64,000 nucleotides of DNA from Rusavskia elegans (Eukaryota; Ascomycota; Lecanoromycetes; Teloschistales; Teloschistaceae). Under the pieces are notes generated by a model, which was not told the DNA's origin, did no database searches, and was given only the letters and a program-made list of their open reading frames with translations. Below are positions 21,391-30,729 of the stretch, one piece after another (position 1 is the first letter of the stretch; each line of letters begins with the position of its first letter). Both the position numbers and the translations under genes were made by a program. The DNA is taken from positions 124,001 through 188,000 of the forward strand of contig SAUG01000109.1 in the NCBI GenBank assembly GCA_011316305.1, read 5' to 3'.

Positions 21391-22614
21391 TCATACTATG
21401 CTAGTGTCGTGTCCGATCTTTGATAGCGCACGATTGACGTCCATCAACGGCCTGTTTCTGGAAATATTCACTGACGCTAGTGGACCTCCTGGCCGCTTGA
21501 AGCGGAAATCCCAGCGTTTCTGTTTGGATTCCGTGGCGGGACATTCCATGGCGGGACCCATGCCACCATCGATCTTCTCTCCAACTTCCTCTGTTCGGCG
21601 TGACCAGCTGGGGAGGCGCAAATAACCCTTTGTTGCGGCATGTTTGACAAGGGTAAAGATGCTTGGGACACAGCTGCTGATAAAGGCGATTGATGTTTCG
21701 CAGATGAGGAGCATCTCTGAGTTGACACCATTCCCTGTCAAAGTTTAGCAAGTCACTTGAGCCCCACCTAGCGGAATACTTACAAGTAAGATCTTTGTCC
21801 AGCTCGGTACCCAAACGAGCGATGAACACGAAGCGTACGATGGATAAGATAAGAACACTATTGTCTACTCAGTATGATATCCAACATTCCCGGGCTCAAA
21901 CTTACACGTATCCAGCGGCAAAAACTCCGAACAAGCCAATCTTCCGCCGAAAGGTGGTTTGTACATGCCATAGCATCGGCATGGGCATGACTAGCAATAT
22001 GAAATCGGTGAGGATATTCGGCACAGCCGCGCCCAGGAAATTGGCCTCCCTATTAAGGCAGTGACCAGGTATACGCTGGTCCCAGCTCCTTCGGATAGGA
22101 GTGCACGTGAAAAGAGCCACGAACGTCAGAGCAATACCCCAAGCAAGTACCATGAGCCCTACAATCCAGATAGCGATCCGATATGATCGAACAGTCCGAA
22201 ATACACGAGCGTAGAACATCAGGACGGACAGTTTGATGAGCGTGAGACCGATATTGTACACATGGTTCACGCCGAAGAGAACCTATCCTAACTTTGCGCG
22301 AGAGGTGGACACATAAATATAATGCTGACCCAGGCCGAGATAGACCCAGTAAATGCTCAAGGCGCAGAGTGCCCAGACAAATGGCTAGAAGATAAGACAC
22401 GATCGACAATCAGTATATAAGCTGGCCACGAACGTTCGTGGTTGTCTCTTACCAGAGCCGCCAAAGAAAGCCAATCATCCCACCAAAGACCGGCTCGGTG
22501 GGCGATGTGTCGGCCCCAGAATCGAAGGCCAATTGCTATGGTAGAGAAGGCGATCATAATAGCGGCGAGGGCAAGGATCTCGGAGCCTCTGCCTTCCGTG
22601 ACAGAGTATGCCAT
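21391..22614 (-). pseudogene. Fungal rhodopsin-domain (7TM) protein with one premature TAG
   Basis: There are four exons: 22614-22453, 22384-21906, 21857-21784 and 21734-21391. Introns of 68, 48 and 49 bp have GTAAG donors, and the total is exactly 353 codons. Diagnostic features of the fungal rhodopsin-like domain are all present. They are the N-terminal TM ending in RFWGR...GLWWDDWL, the YNIGLTLIKLSVLMFYARVF helix, FTCTPIRRSWD, CLNREANFLGAAVPNILTDF with LPMP-like LVMPMPMLW, and LTWNGVNSEMLLICETSIAFI. The C-terminal tail is polar. A TAG at 22283-22285 interrupts exon 2 between RAKLG and VLFGVNH. No intron can remove it in frame, and a Gln codon (CAG) would fit. One C-to-T change would explain it, so the allele is probably null unless read through. 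Family members are plasma-membrane proteins of mostly unknown function. Confidence 0.8.
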
Positions 22615-24081
22615 TTCGTCAACTCCAGTATAGGTAAACGTTGCTCAGAAGATCAAAAATTGTAGGAAGCAGACAGCTCAGAATATTTTGAAGCCACTGC
22701 CAAAGAAGCCCTGAACCTCAAGACTAGACGATAGCTAATACGGCGCGCAGTCCGGAGGATTGTCGGGGATGATCCTAGAGAGGTGATCGGGGGTGCGAGC
22801 TGAGCGGCACAAGGTCCCGGCACCGCCTCCAGCTGCCCTCCCTTTCATGAGCTGATCAGCATTCGCGGTTGATTGGGGTGTCATGCCTGGCTGCAGCGTG
22901 AACGATTGCATCTGTCAACATGGATACTCTTCATGGGTAATGTAACATTCCTACGGCTGCGGTCCCCTCGCCTCTGATATGTGAGTGTGCTGCAATATCT
23001 ATCACACCATTTGAACAAAGCAATGGCTGTCCGAGACGATTGGTATAAGTAAGGCCCGTTTTGGTGGTGGGGTGGGGTATCACCGATGAAATCACGGTGG
23101 GTGGCACCCCTCATGCGTACGAGCAAGTGGTTGGACGCTCGAAAAGCTTTGTCCCCAATGGCACTATCTCAAGCGTCCATCTTGATGGCAGAAAGATCGG
23201 TCTAATGGTCGAATTCGACCCTCGCCCAGAAGCCAGCAGCTCAAGCCCTTAAGGTGTCTTCGATCTAGTCAACGGTTAGCCCTTGCATAATCGAACAATG
23301 GACAAGCGGCTTCACAGCCTCGATCAAGAGGTGCAGCTCCTAGGATTCTCCGTGAAGTCAGGTGACAGCACCGATAACTTAATCAGAGACGCGTTCGCCT
23401 CTCACGTGTTGGCTGCGACGCCCTGCATCTGCATCCTCTTCCGATGCATGCGTATCCACCCTGCATGCACGGCAACCACAGGCTGGGTCGGACCGTTCGC
23501 ATTATTGGAAATGAAAAGTAGGCGTCACGATGCTGACATCTAGCGCTCGTGAACAGAGCCTCGAGCGGCTTCCACACCCACTTTTGGGAATGGATCCGCA
23601 GTCCACCTTCCGCATTTGGCGTTTGCAACAGTCATATCTTGCTGACGAAGGAAAGTCTGACTCCTCCTACCGAGTATACGGCTCCGTGTTTCGGGATTGC
23701 GAACGCGTGGAAGCGGTAGGATTGAGTTGGATCAGGCTGACGTTGATCATCCCGAGACTGCTACCCCTGACTCTGTGCAGATCTCTTCTGAGGTTCGCTT
23801 CGCATGGATGAGATGACCTCCACTAACTCGTAGTCGTGTTCCATGGCCAGTGTCCCAGCCTATGAAGCATTGAATGTACGTCTCTGACCTGTGAAGCCGA
23901 GCAGTGGGCTATGTTGGACCCAAATGTGTTCTGATACACGGAGTAGGTATTTATCAAGGGAGCTAAGACCCGAGCTTGATGCGTACCATTTCCGACATAT
24001 TCCAGCAACAGACCCCTCATTCAAGCAGTATGTACCTTAATGCCGTCGCTACGAAGCTATGGTCCGAACGGGACCAGGCGG
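22615..24081. other. Region without a supported gene; possible protein debris
   Basis: Composition is normal. A plus-strand frame near 23556-23690 reads like coding sequence (FHTHFWEWIRS..., FGIANAW) but is short and closed on both sides. The frame at 23061-23252 is similar in quality. These may be remnants of decayed genes. I cannot name a family. Confidence 0.35.
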
Positions 24082-24463
24082 CTACATCTTTACTTGGCCC
24101 GGTACCTTTGCATCCGCTGCATTTTGAAACAAGCATATGTAGGTGTAGGCTCCAACCACATGGGTCAGATTCGCAACCCCCTCAATGCCGAGCAAATCTC
24201 TAGCGTTTTCCTAAATTGATGCATCAAGGGGCCCTCGTGTCCCAACCAAGTGTTTCGAAAATGCCCATGCAGCTTGCTCTTCGATACCTAACCCCGCAGG
24301 TAGCTTACCTTCCTTTGCTATAGAGACCTGATCAGACGAGAGACCGACAGAGTATCTAATTTGGGAGTATACGTGAAGTACGAAAGGCGCGTCGTAGCTT
24401 GACGCGGTGGCGAGGACGGCAAGCTCGCGAATCTCGGCGTGAGGTGGGGGAGCGTAGGGATTA
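24082..24463 (-). pseudogene. Carboxymuconolactone decarboxylase/AhpD-like gene fragment cut by a TIR element
   Basis: Read on the minus strand, the frame leaves the transposon end at 24463 and gives GNPYAPPPHAEIRELAVLA, then DAPFVLHVYSQIRYSVGLS and EEQAAWAFSKHLVGTRG, the order seen in CMD-family proteins (pocket helix, then a helix starting '.E.A...F...L'). A TAG at 24211-24213 interrupts the frame after GPLDAS-I. The same frame continues with ENARDLLGIEGVANLTHVVG and ends at TAG 24082-24084, so the first stop is probably CAG changed to TAG. The 5' part of the gene is missing beyond the transposable element and no start codon remains. The proton-relay Cys pair of AhpD is not visible here; many fungal CMD-like proteins lack it. 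Intact relatives act as decarboxylases or peroxidase-like enzymes in catabolic and polyketide gene clusters. Confidence 0.65.
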
Positions 24464-24972
24464 CCCCAGATTAAATAAACCTGGTCAGTGAAAAAAAAGA
24501 CTGTCAAACCCCACCAACCGTCGACTAAAAGTTTCAAAGTTTTTTTATTCCTTAAATAACTTAATAACCAGAAGCTGAATTCGTTTTAAAATTTCGATCT
24601 TATTAATAAAGGTATCTAGTTAGTCTCTAACTTCTTTCTATCTATCTTTTATCGTTTTTATTACTTTAGAGGATTAATTTCTAGATTTTTAAAGAATTCT
24701 GTCGGTCGTAAAAAGGACCTCGGCAGTCCGGCAGATACTTTCTAGACTAAAATAAGAGATTCCTATATAAGGTAACGAGAAGGAGTCCTATTAATATAAA
24801 ATTCTCCTGGTCGCTAGAGTATATATAGCAGACTTCTTAAAAGAAGATTTAGTAATTTCTAGCTTCTAGTTATTGAGTTATTTAAAGAACAAAAAAACTT
24901 TAAAACTTTTAGTCGACGGTTGGTAGGGCTTGACAGTCTTTTTTTCACTGACCAGGTTTATTTAATCTGGGG
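24464..24972. mobile_element. 509-bp non-autonomous TIR element (MITE) with TA duplication
   Basis: Long terminal inverted repeats of about 113 bp (24464-24576 and 24861-24972) start with CCCCAGATTAAATAAACCTG and are flanked by TA on both sides (24462-24463, 24973-24974), as in Tc1/mariner/pogo-type insertions. The two repeats differ almost only by C/T and A/G transitions plus one base in an A-run. The 284-bp interior is very AT-rich and has no open frame. The left end interrupts the CMD-like gene. This is a small element without a transposase, which would have to be supplied by a related copy elsewhere. Confidence 0.9.
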
Positions 24973-24974
24973 TA

Positions 24975-25472
24975 CCGAGGCTAGAGATACGAACGGCCGA
25001 TAAAGCTGAGGGGTATAGCTAACTGATATAATTATTTAAGGTATCTTTTTGGCTGCCCGGGTATAAACCACTTAAGACAGGAGGAGGATTTGAGTTTGGG
25101 AGACCAACGAAAGACAGAGAGCATATGACGCTGATACTTATAGCAAAGGAACGAAAGGGCCGAGTATGGTCCCCTCATTGTCTTTTCTGGTCAAGGGTTT
25201 TCAAAAAACCGAGCCCAACGATTCCACCTCGGGTTGTGCTTGCTTCTGCTCTGATGTCTGCTGAGACCGTGGAACCGGTGGATATCTCGACATATTGAGT
25301 ACAGGGTTTCAATTTGATGGAGATTCAGCGGCTGTAGGATTTTGCGAGTACAAGTAGGCAGGGCGATAACATTTTATGAAAGCTGGGAGGGGTCAAAAGC
25401 CTCGTGACTTGGTGTGATTGGACAAGGAGATTCGAAATGGTCCTCTGCTTGGCAACGGGTTCTGCTCCCAGC
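24975..25472. other. Intergenic region, no supported gene
   Basis: It lies between the TIR element and the 3' end of the dehydrogenase pseudogene. If the CMD-like gene once continued here on the minus strand, I do not recognise its 5' portion with confidence. Confidence 0.4.
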
Positions 25473-26559
25473 TCATAACTTTGATTCAACCCGAGCTCCT
25501 CTATTGAGGGTCTCGATCTGCACGACCAACTTCCCAAACTGCCTGCTCTCCTTCAAGTCCTCGAAGAGCCCGTCGATAGCCTCCAACTGGTCAATGCCAG
25601 TGACAACTCGATCTACCACTGGCCTGATCTTATGCTCTCGCACGAAGTGCACCATTTCCCCAAACTCCTTTCGCGAGCCCATTGTGCTGCCCCTAAGCTC
25701 GATGTTCTTCATAACCGCTTGCATCGACAGAGTTGGATGAGCCATACTGGTGATGCCATAACTCACGATCACTCCTCCTAGCTTCAGCAACTTCCAAGTA
25801 CTACTCACGATATCCCCACCTGCTCCATCGATGACCGCGTCCAGAAAGGGTCTGTTATGGGGAAGCAATTTTCGCAGCGCCTTGGGCCAACCTTCTTCCT
25901 CGGTGTAAAGCACACCACCTTTTGCCCCTAGGGTCTGGCTCGCTCGATCTTCCTGCTGCAGGACGACGTTACATAGACGTTGCAATCTTTAGCGACGGCG
26001 AAAAGGAGGACCATGAGTGCCACCCCGCCACCGATACCCGTCACCAAGATGTTCCGGCCGGCTTCGGCATTGCCGGACTTGGTGCTTAACGCCCGCCAAG
26101 CGGTCAAGCCGGTCAGCGGCAACGCCGCGGCTTCTGCGTCAGAAAGGTGATGGGGTGCCAGCTCAAGTTCGGCCGCAGGGACGGAAACATATGCCTGCAG
26201 CATGCCAAGTGGGGAAGTTGAGGTGCCGCCATGAACGGTGTAGGCTTATTCTGGTCCGACCGGATCAGATAGCCAACCGGAGCCCGGATTGATGAGCACG
26301 CGTGTCGAGGCGGCAAGAGGCAGGTGTTGTGACGCTTGGCTGGGATGCGGGCGGACAAGGGCGCAGGCATCAGCTAGCAGTGGACTTTCGAAAGAGATGG
26401 ATGGATACAAGTTCTGTCGATGTAGAGGTCGCGGTGGTTGAGGGCTGCGGCGACTATTTGGAGGAGCAGCTCATGCGGTCCTGGGGAAGGAAGAGGGACA
26501 TCTTTCAGACGGAGCGTATGGTAGTCTTCGGATGGGGAAATCACAATAGCCTTTGGCAT
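25473..26559 (-). pseudogene. Zinc-type/medium-chain dehydrogenase-reductase, frameshifted and with a premature stop
   Basis: The start is MPKAIVI (ATG 26559), followed by the GroES-like domain (PGPHELLLQIVAAALNHRDL). Then come NPGSGW, GMLQAYVSVPAAELELAP, AAALPLTGLTAWRAL, the Rossmann dinucleotide motif ILVTGIGGGVAL, YVTSS, LDAVIDGAGGD and a C-terminus GKLVVQIE. The length, about 360 codons without introns, is normal for fungal YogA-like MDR proteins. Three lesions are visible. One base is missing near 26,418, just after NHRDLYI. TAA occupies 26246-26248 after DPVGPE. One base is missing near 25,937, between KIERA and the following LGAKGG. Each shift lies in a short C-run and the stop would be restored by CAA. 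The intact enzyme would be an NAD(P)H-dependent quinone/alcohol-type reductase; the specific substrate is unknown. It is divergent from the DUF829 gene at 26949. Confidence 0.85.
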
Positions 26560-26948
26560 GACTACGAGCTGCTTGGTCCAGGTGCTGAAATGGAAAGATG
26601 AGACCAGTACTGGCGTCGGCTCTGGGATGAGCAGCGCGCAACGAGGTAGCTGTGTAGTATGACAAGGTGATAGGAGGAAGGATTGGATGAAGTAACTCGG
26701 AGGTGAAATCCAGTTGACAAATGTAGGGGTAAGGAAGCCTGATGATTTAGGTATTATTTGAGGTAAGTAGGAGTTATTTATCTGGATGTTATATAAACCC
26801 GGCAACACTACGTGATCCCGGCAGCTCCGCAAGTTAGGGCTTGCCCTAAACTGGCCAACTTACGTAAGATGCTCTCTATTACCCCTTTACCTCTTACTAT
26901 TCTAATGGCATAATCGACCCTGAGCTCATATCATCTTCTTCGCAAGGC
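26560..26948. promoter_or_regulatory. Divergent intergenic region
   Basis: It separates the start of the dehydrogenase pseudogene (26559, minus) from the DUF829 gene (26949, plus) and presumably holds both promoters. The open minus frame running to 26832 is upstream extension of the dehydrogenase frame and lacks conserved features. Confidence 0.4.
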
Positions 26949-27905
26949 ATGGCGGACTTACCGTACCATATGCCGCGACCAATGGCCGAGACTTCGCTAT
27001 CAGACCTGGAGCAGCTCAGTCCTTCGGTGTATCTTTCTCAGCCATCCAAGAATGCCGACTCCTTCGGTGTAGCTCCAGCTGTCGGGGCAGTACACTTCGC
27101 CCGACCAAAGCAGGTCATCTCGGACAACGCGTCCGTCCCAGAACGACCATCCCGGGGCCCCAAGATTATCGTCCTCTGCTCGTGGATATCTGCTCATCCT
27201 GCCCATGTCCTCAAGTATGTCCAGGGCTATCGGACTCACTACCCTGCCTCCCGAATCATTATGATCCGAAGTACCCCTCCCGACCTTTTCTATCGACGTA
27301 CCAGTACACAGCAGCATCACCTCACTCCCGCAATTTCTGTTGTACTTTCTTCCTGCTCTATCAGCTCGGACGCACCCGAGATTATACTCCATATCTTCTC
27401 CAATGGTGGATCTCACCAAGCCGGCAATCTACTCCTCGCCTATCGCAGGGTCACCTCGGCCCCTTTTCCTCCACACGTCACCATATTCGACTCGTGCCCA
27501 GGGCGCGCTACTTTCAGACGCACAGTCCTTGCACTCTCGTCCGCCCTACCCCCGTCTTGGTTCGCTCGCCTTATCTTGCTTGGATTGATCTACGCCGTCC
27601 TCAGTGTCTATTGGATCGTCTTCGTGCCCTTAAGCCTTACTGATCCTATCGAGCGCGTGCGTCAAACATTAAACAACCGCACGATCATGGGAGGAGAGAC
27701 ACGGAGATGTTATATCTACAGCGAGGCAGATTCAATGGTTGGATGGCGTGACGTTGAGGCTCACGCTCGTAGTGCGGTGGAAAATGGATTCGTGGTGCAA
27801 CGCGAGAAGTACGGAGCAAGTGGACACTGCAGCCATGTAAGAGTAGATGGAGGTACGAGATACTGGGCGGCAGTCCATACGGTGTGGCAATCAAGAGGAG
27901 GATGA
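26949..27905 (+). CDS. TMEM53/DUF829 alpha/beta-hydrolase-like protein (PaxU-like)
   Basis: The predicted protein has 318 residues, no intron and no lesions. The core follows the DUF829 pattern. PKIIVLCSW is the first strand, HVLKYVQGYRTHYPAS the helix, and IILHIFSNGGS (Ser151) the nucleophile elbow. FDSCPG at about 181-185 follows, then a hydrophobic pair (about 205-230), CYIYSEADSMV with Asp261 as the candidate acid, and a GHCSHVR motif with His293 or His296 as the candidate base. The Ser/Asp/His spacing fits a catalytic triad. The family includes animal TMEM53 and the PaxU-type protein of fungal indole-diterpene clusters, whose role is unresolved. Here it sits between damaged MDR and MFS genes. 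Intergenic distance to the convergent MFS gene is about 300 bp. It is the only apparently intact gene in the 21-44 kb segment. Confidence 0.85.
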   Translation: MADLPYHMPRPMAETSLSDLEQLSPSVYLSQPSKNADSFGVAPAVGAVHFARPKQVISDNASVPERPSRGPKIIVLCSWISAHPAHVLKYVQGYRTHYPASRIIMIRSTPPDLFYRRTSTQQHHLTPAISVVLSSCSISSDAPEIILHIFSNGGSHQAGNLLLAYRRVTSAPFPPHVTIFDSCPGRATFRRTVLALSSALPPSWFARLILLGLIYAVLSVYWIVFVPLSLTDPIERVRQTLNNRTIMGGETRRCYIYSEADSMVGWRDVEAHARSAVENGFVVQREKYGASGHCSHVRVDGGTRYWAAVHTVWQSRGG

Positions 27906-28209
27906 CAGGGCATGCTAACGGCTCGAGGCGATCAAGGGTGGCATGATACGAAATATTCGGTCTCGTATCCTCTCCGGCTGTACTGGAGTGCCAACATCCT
28001 TCTGAGTATCAAGACTATCGGAGGTCGACAGCAATCTCCAGACGGGATGCATTCTTTGACACTCAACTCCTCCAATCTCGACTGCTATTGTACACATCTC
28101 TGCGGTCCTCTTGGGAAGGACCGTTCCTCAAACAACATAGGTCTCGCTCCTCGCTCAAATCAGGCGCTGGATGGCAACGAATACCGGCGGCGCTCATCGT
28201 GCCCGATTC
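27906..28209. other. Convergent intergenic region
   Basis: It lies between the 3' ends of the DUF829 gene and the MFS pseudogene, so it should hold both terminators. No gene is seen. Confidence 0.5.
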
Positions 28210-30100
28210 TCAGCTAGCACCGTCATTCATATCCTCGAGTCTATTCGTGGCACTCATTATTTCTGGGAAACCGAGATCCTTCCTTTGGCTTAGTGTGTGC
28301 TCCGAATCAAGCACCTTGTTCATTGTATGCTCTTTGATGAGTAGACTGAGGAGCCCCGCGAGGCCTGTAAGTGCCGTCAGGACCACAAACACTACTTTGA
28401 ACGATTCTGCGTACGCCAGAATGTACTGCTGATAGTCCAACGAAGCATTTAGAAATGCTTTAAGATTAGTAACGAACTTCTCTGCGTCATTTGCAACTCC
28501 GGTAGGAAGTCGCAGGTCACCAAGTTGCTTCCTAGGCTCGTTCTGGAACACTGTACCGCCGACAGCGACGCCAATACACATCCCGAACGTTCGCGTGAAT
28601 GTGTACATAGCAGCCGCATAGGCCACGTTCTGGGTATCCGCCCTAGCCTGGACGCTGAAATTCAGGGATATGAGAATAGCCCATGACCCAGACCAACAAC
28701 AATGAATACCAGTACCCAGGTATGAATTCGAGTGTCCACACTTAAAAGGATGAGAAGAGCAGTGCCTGCTATGGCCGTCACCCAACCGAGCAAATGGCCC
28801 ACCGGTAATGACCGAACTTTGACATAAGCCTCCCCGATCACAACGCTCGTCGGAAGCATGGCACCTGTGAGTGGCAGTAATGTAAGGCCAATGATGGCGG
28901 GGCTATAATTTTGACGCTTTCGAAGTACAATGGGATGTAGTAAAGTTGACAGAACAGCTACAACGCCTGTCAGTGCATCCTCGTCGAGTGGAGACTTTCA
29001 AAATGTCCTACCAATAAGCCCTGCAAAAGTGCGCCTGTATAAGCAGCGAGAGCCGAGTATGAGTTGAAGAGTTCAAGACGAATGAATGGTTTAGAAGCCC
29101 GTAGCGCGCCCAAACTATCCTTGCACTCACACTGGCAAATCCAAGTACGATAGAAACCAGTGTACGCCAACTCGACCACGGATATTCTGAACCGCCCCAT
29201 GTCACACCAATCAAGAAGCTGCAAGTGCTGGAGACGAAAAGGAATCCGCATATCCAATCGACATGAAGGAGTCGTCTCTTGAACGGATCTCTTTCGGCGT
29301 GGAGTCTTTTGACCCAAGGTACGGTCAAGAAACCGATCCCGCAGAAGGAAAAATTGATATAGAATATCCAGCGCCAAGTTGTATGTTCGACGAACAAACC
29401 GCCGATGACGGGGCCAGCAACAGAGCCTACAGCCCAGGAAATTTGATTGACACCCACATAGATGGGTCTTTGACGAAGTGGGATGATGTCCGTCAGAATT
29501 ACCAATCCCAATGCGAGGATTCCTCCTCGACCAATTCCTTGAACCGAGCGACCGGCTAAAAGCTGATTGAAATTCTGGGAGAGGCAACAGAGCAGAGTGC
29601 CGACGGTGAAGAAACCAAGCGAGACCAGATAGAGGAGGCGCCTGCCGAATATGTCGGAAAGAGAGACTAGAAAGGGTTGAAGTACTGATTGCGTCAGGAG
29701 ATAAGCCGTCCCTGTCCAGAATGTCTCCGTAGTGTTTCCATGAAGGTCGCTCGCAATCGCCTGCGAAAGTCATGTTCTGCAATTGCACATCACGCCAAGT
29801 ACCAGCTGTACTTACCGGCAGTACAGGCACGAGGATGGTAGCGTCCAGAGCAACCATCAACGAGACTATGGCAAGCACGAGGATAATCATCCGTTCCTTT
29901 CTGCCGGCCTTCTATGCTTGCTCGGACGGTATGGGCTTTTCCCTGGGCTTTGAGGCTGCCAACGAAGTGCCAGATCCCTCTTTGTCCTGGCTAATGATGG
30001 GGATTTGGTTACGATTATTCGTCTGTTCCATGTCGATTACCTCCGATTGCAAAACCTCTTTATTGGTAGAGGACAGTGGATGAACGAACTTCGGCGTCAT
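28210..30100 (-). pseudogene. DHA2-type MFS efflux transporter with premature stop and frameshifts
   Basis: Start ATG 30100. Exon 1 is 30100-29816; a 55-bp intron (29761-29815) and a 54-bp intron (28958-29011) have GTAAG/GTAGG donors. The cytoplasmic N-terminus leads to TM1 (IILVLAIVSLMVALDATILV). After it come SDIFGRR (motif A), AGRSVQGIGRGG (motif B-like), GPVIGGLFVEHTTWRW (antiporter motif C) and a long C-terminal half ending SLLIKEHT... and GAS. This is a 14-TM drug/metabolite:H+ antiporter layout. Lesions are TAG at 29912-29914, just before TM1 (a CAG would fit), and single-base losses near 29,098 (G-run), 28,910 (A-run) and 28,681 (G-run). As sequenced it cannot give a full-length protein. 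An export role for a metabolite of this locus is inferred only. Confidence 0.85.
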
Positions 30101-30319
30101 CGTAGACGGGGTAGTCTTGGACTAAGTGGCACCTTCTAGGATGATATAAAGTCACTCGCCCCCCTGGGGGGCTCCCGTCTGGGGTTATATTGAGTTTTCA
30201 TATATATATGTATGTCTTATCAACGTTATATACGGCAACGATTGTTGCAGTTTACGTATAAGAAATTTTTACAGCTAAAGGTATATTCGTCAGGCAAGAT
30301 TTGCAGCGCAGTCAATCAC

Positions 30320-30729
30320 TGTAACGTCCCTGTATATCAGAGAGCGTTACGCTCGAGCCTAGCTATAGCCGTAGACGTAGTCCGAGCTACTAAATAGTAA
30401 AGGAATCCTAGTATAAATTATTATAACTAATCCTATATAGCTATAGAGGTACGGTTACGATATTACGAAGTATTTTTATTATAAAGTAATTAAAAAGAGA
30501 ATAGTAGAAACGTATTTAATAATTATATTAATAATTAATAAAAGAAACTATCTATAGAAATAATAAATAATATATATAGTAAAAGTAGCTATAAAAGCCG
30601 ATAGATAGCCGTCTACTAAAAGTTCTATTAGAAAGGGCGACTATAGCAGCTATAGGCAGCTATAGATAATTAGGTTCGTTTATCTAATTAATTTTTCTAA
30701 AGAACTTCTATAGAGTTATAGATATAATA
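30320..30729 (-). repeat. LTR of element 1 (left)
   Basis: This 410-bp LTR begins TGTAACGTCCCTGTATATCA on the plus strand. The same family of LTR flanks elements 2 and 3. Confidence 0.9.

Noticed and set aside
22261..22330. A third intron removing the TAG in the rhodopsin-domain gene
   Set aside because: Available GT...AG pairs around the TAG are too short or break the frame, and the sequence on both sides aligns with the family without a gap.
29080..29131. Intron beginning GTGAGT at 29130 in the MFS gene
   Set aside because: No acceptor restores the frame, and the protein reads continuously up to a G-run where one base appears missing.
9722..30100. Reassignment of TAG to glutamine
   Set aside because: TAG is also the natural end of the 8137-8742 gene and of the CMD-like frame, TAA and TGA lesions occur too, and several genes are additionally frameshifted. 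Mutation at CpA explains the data more simply.
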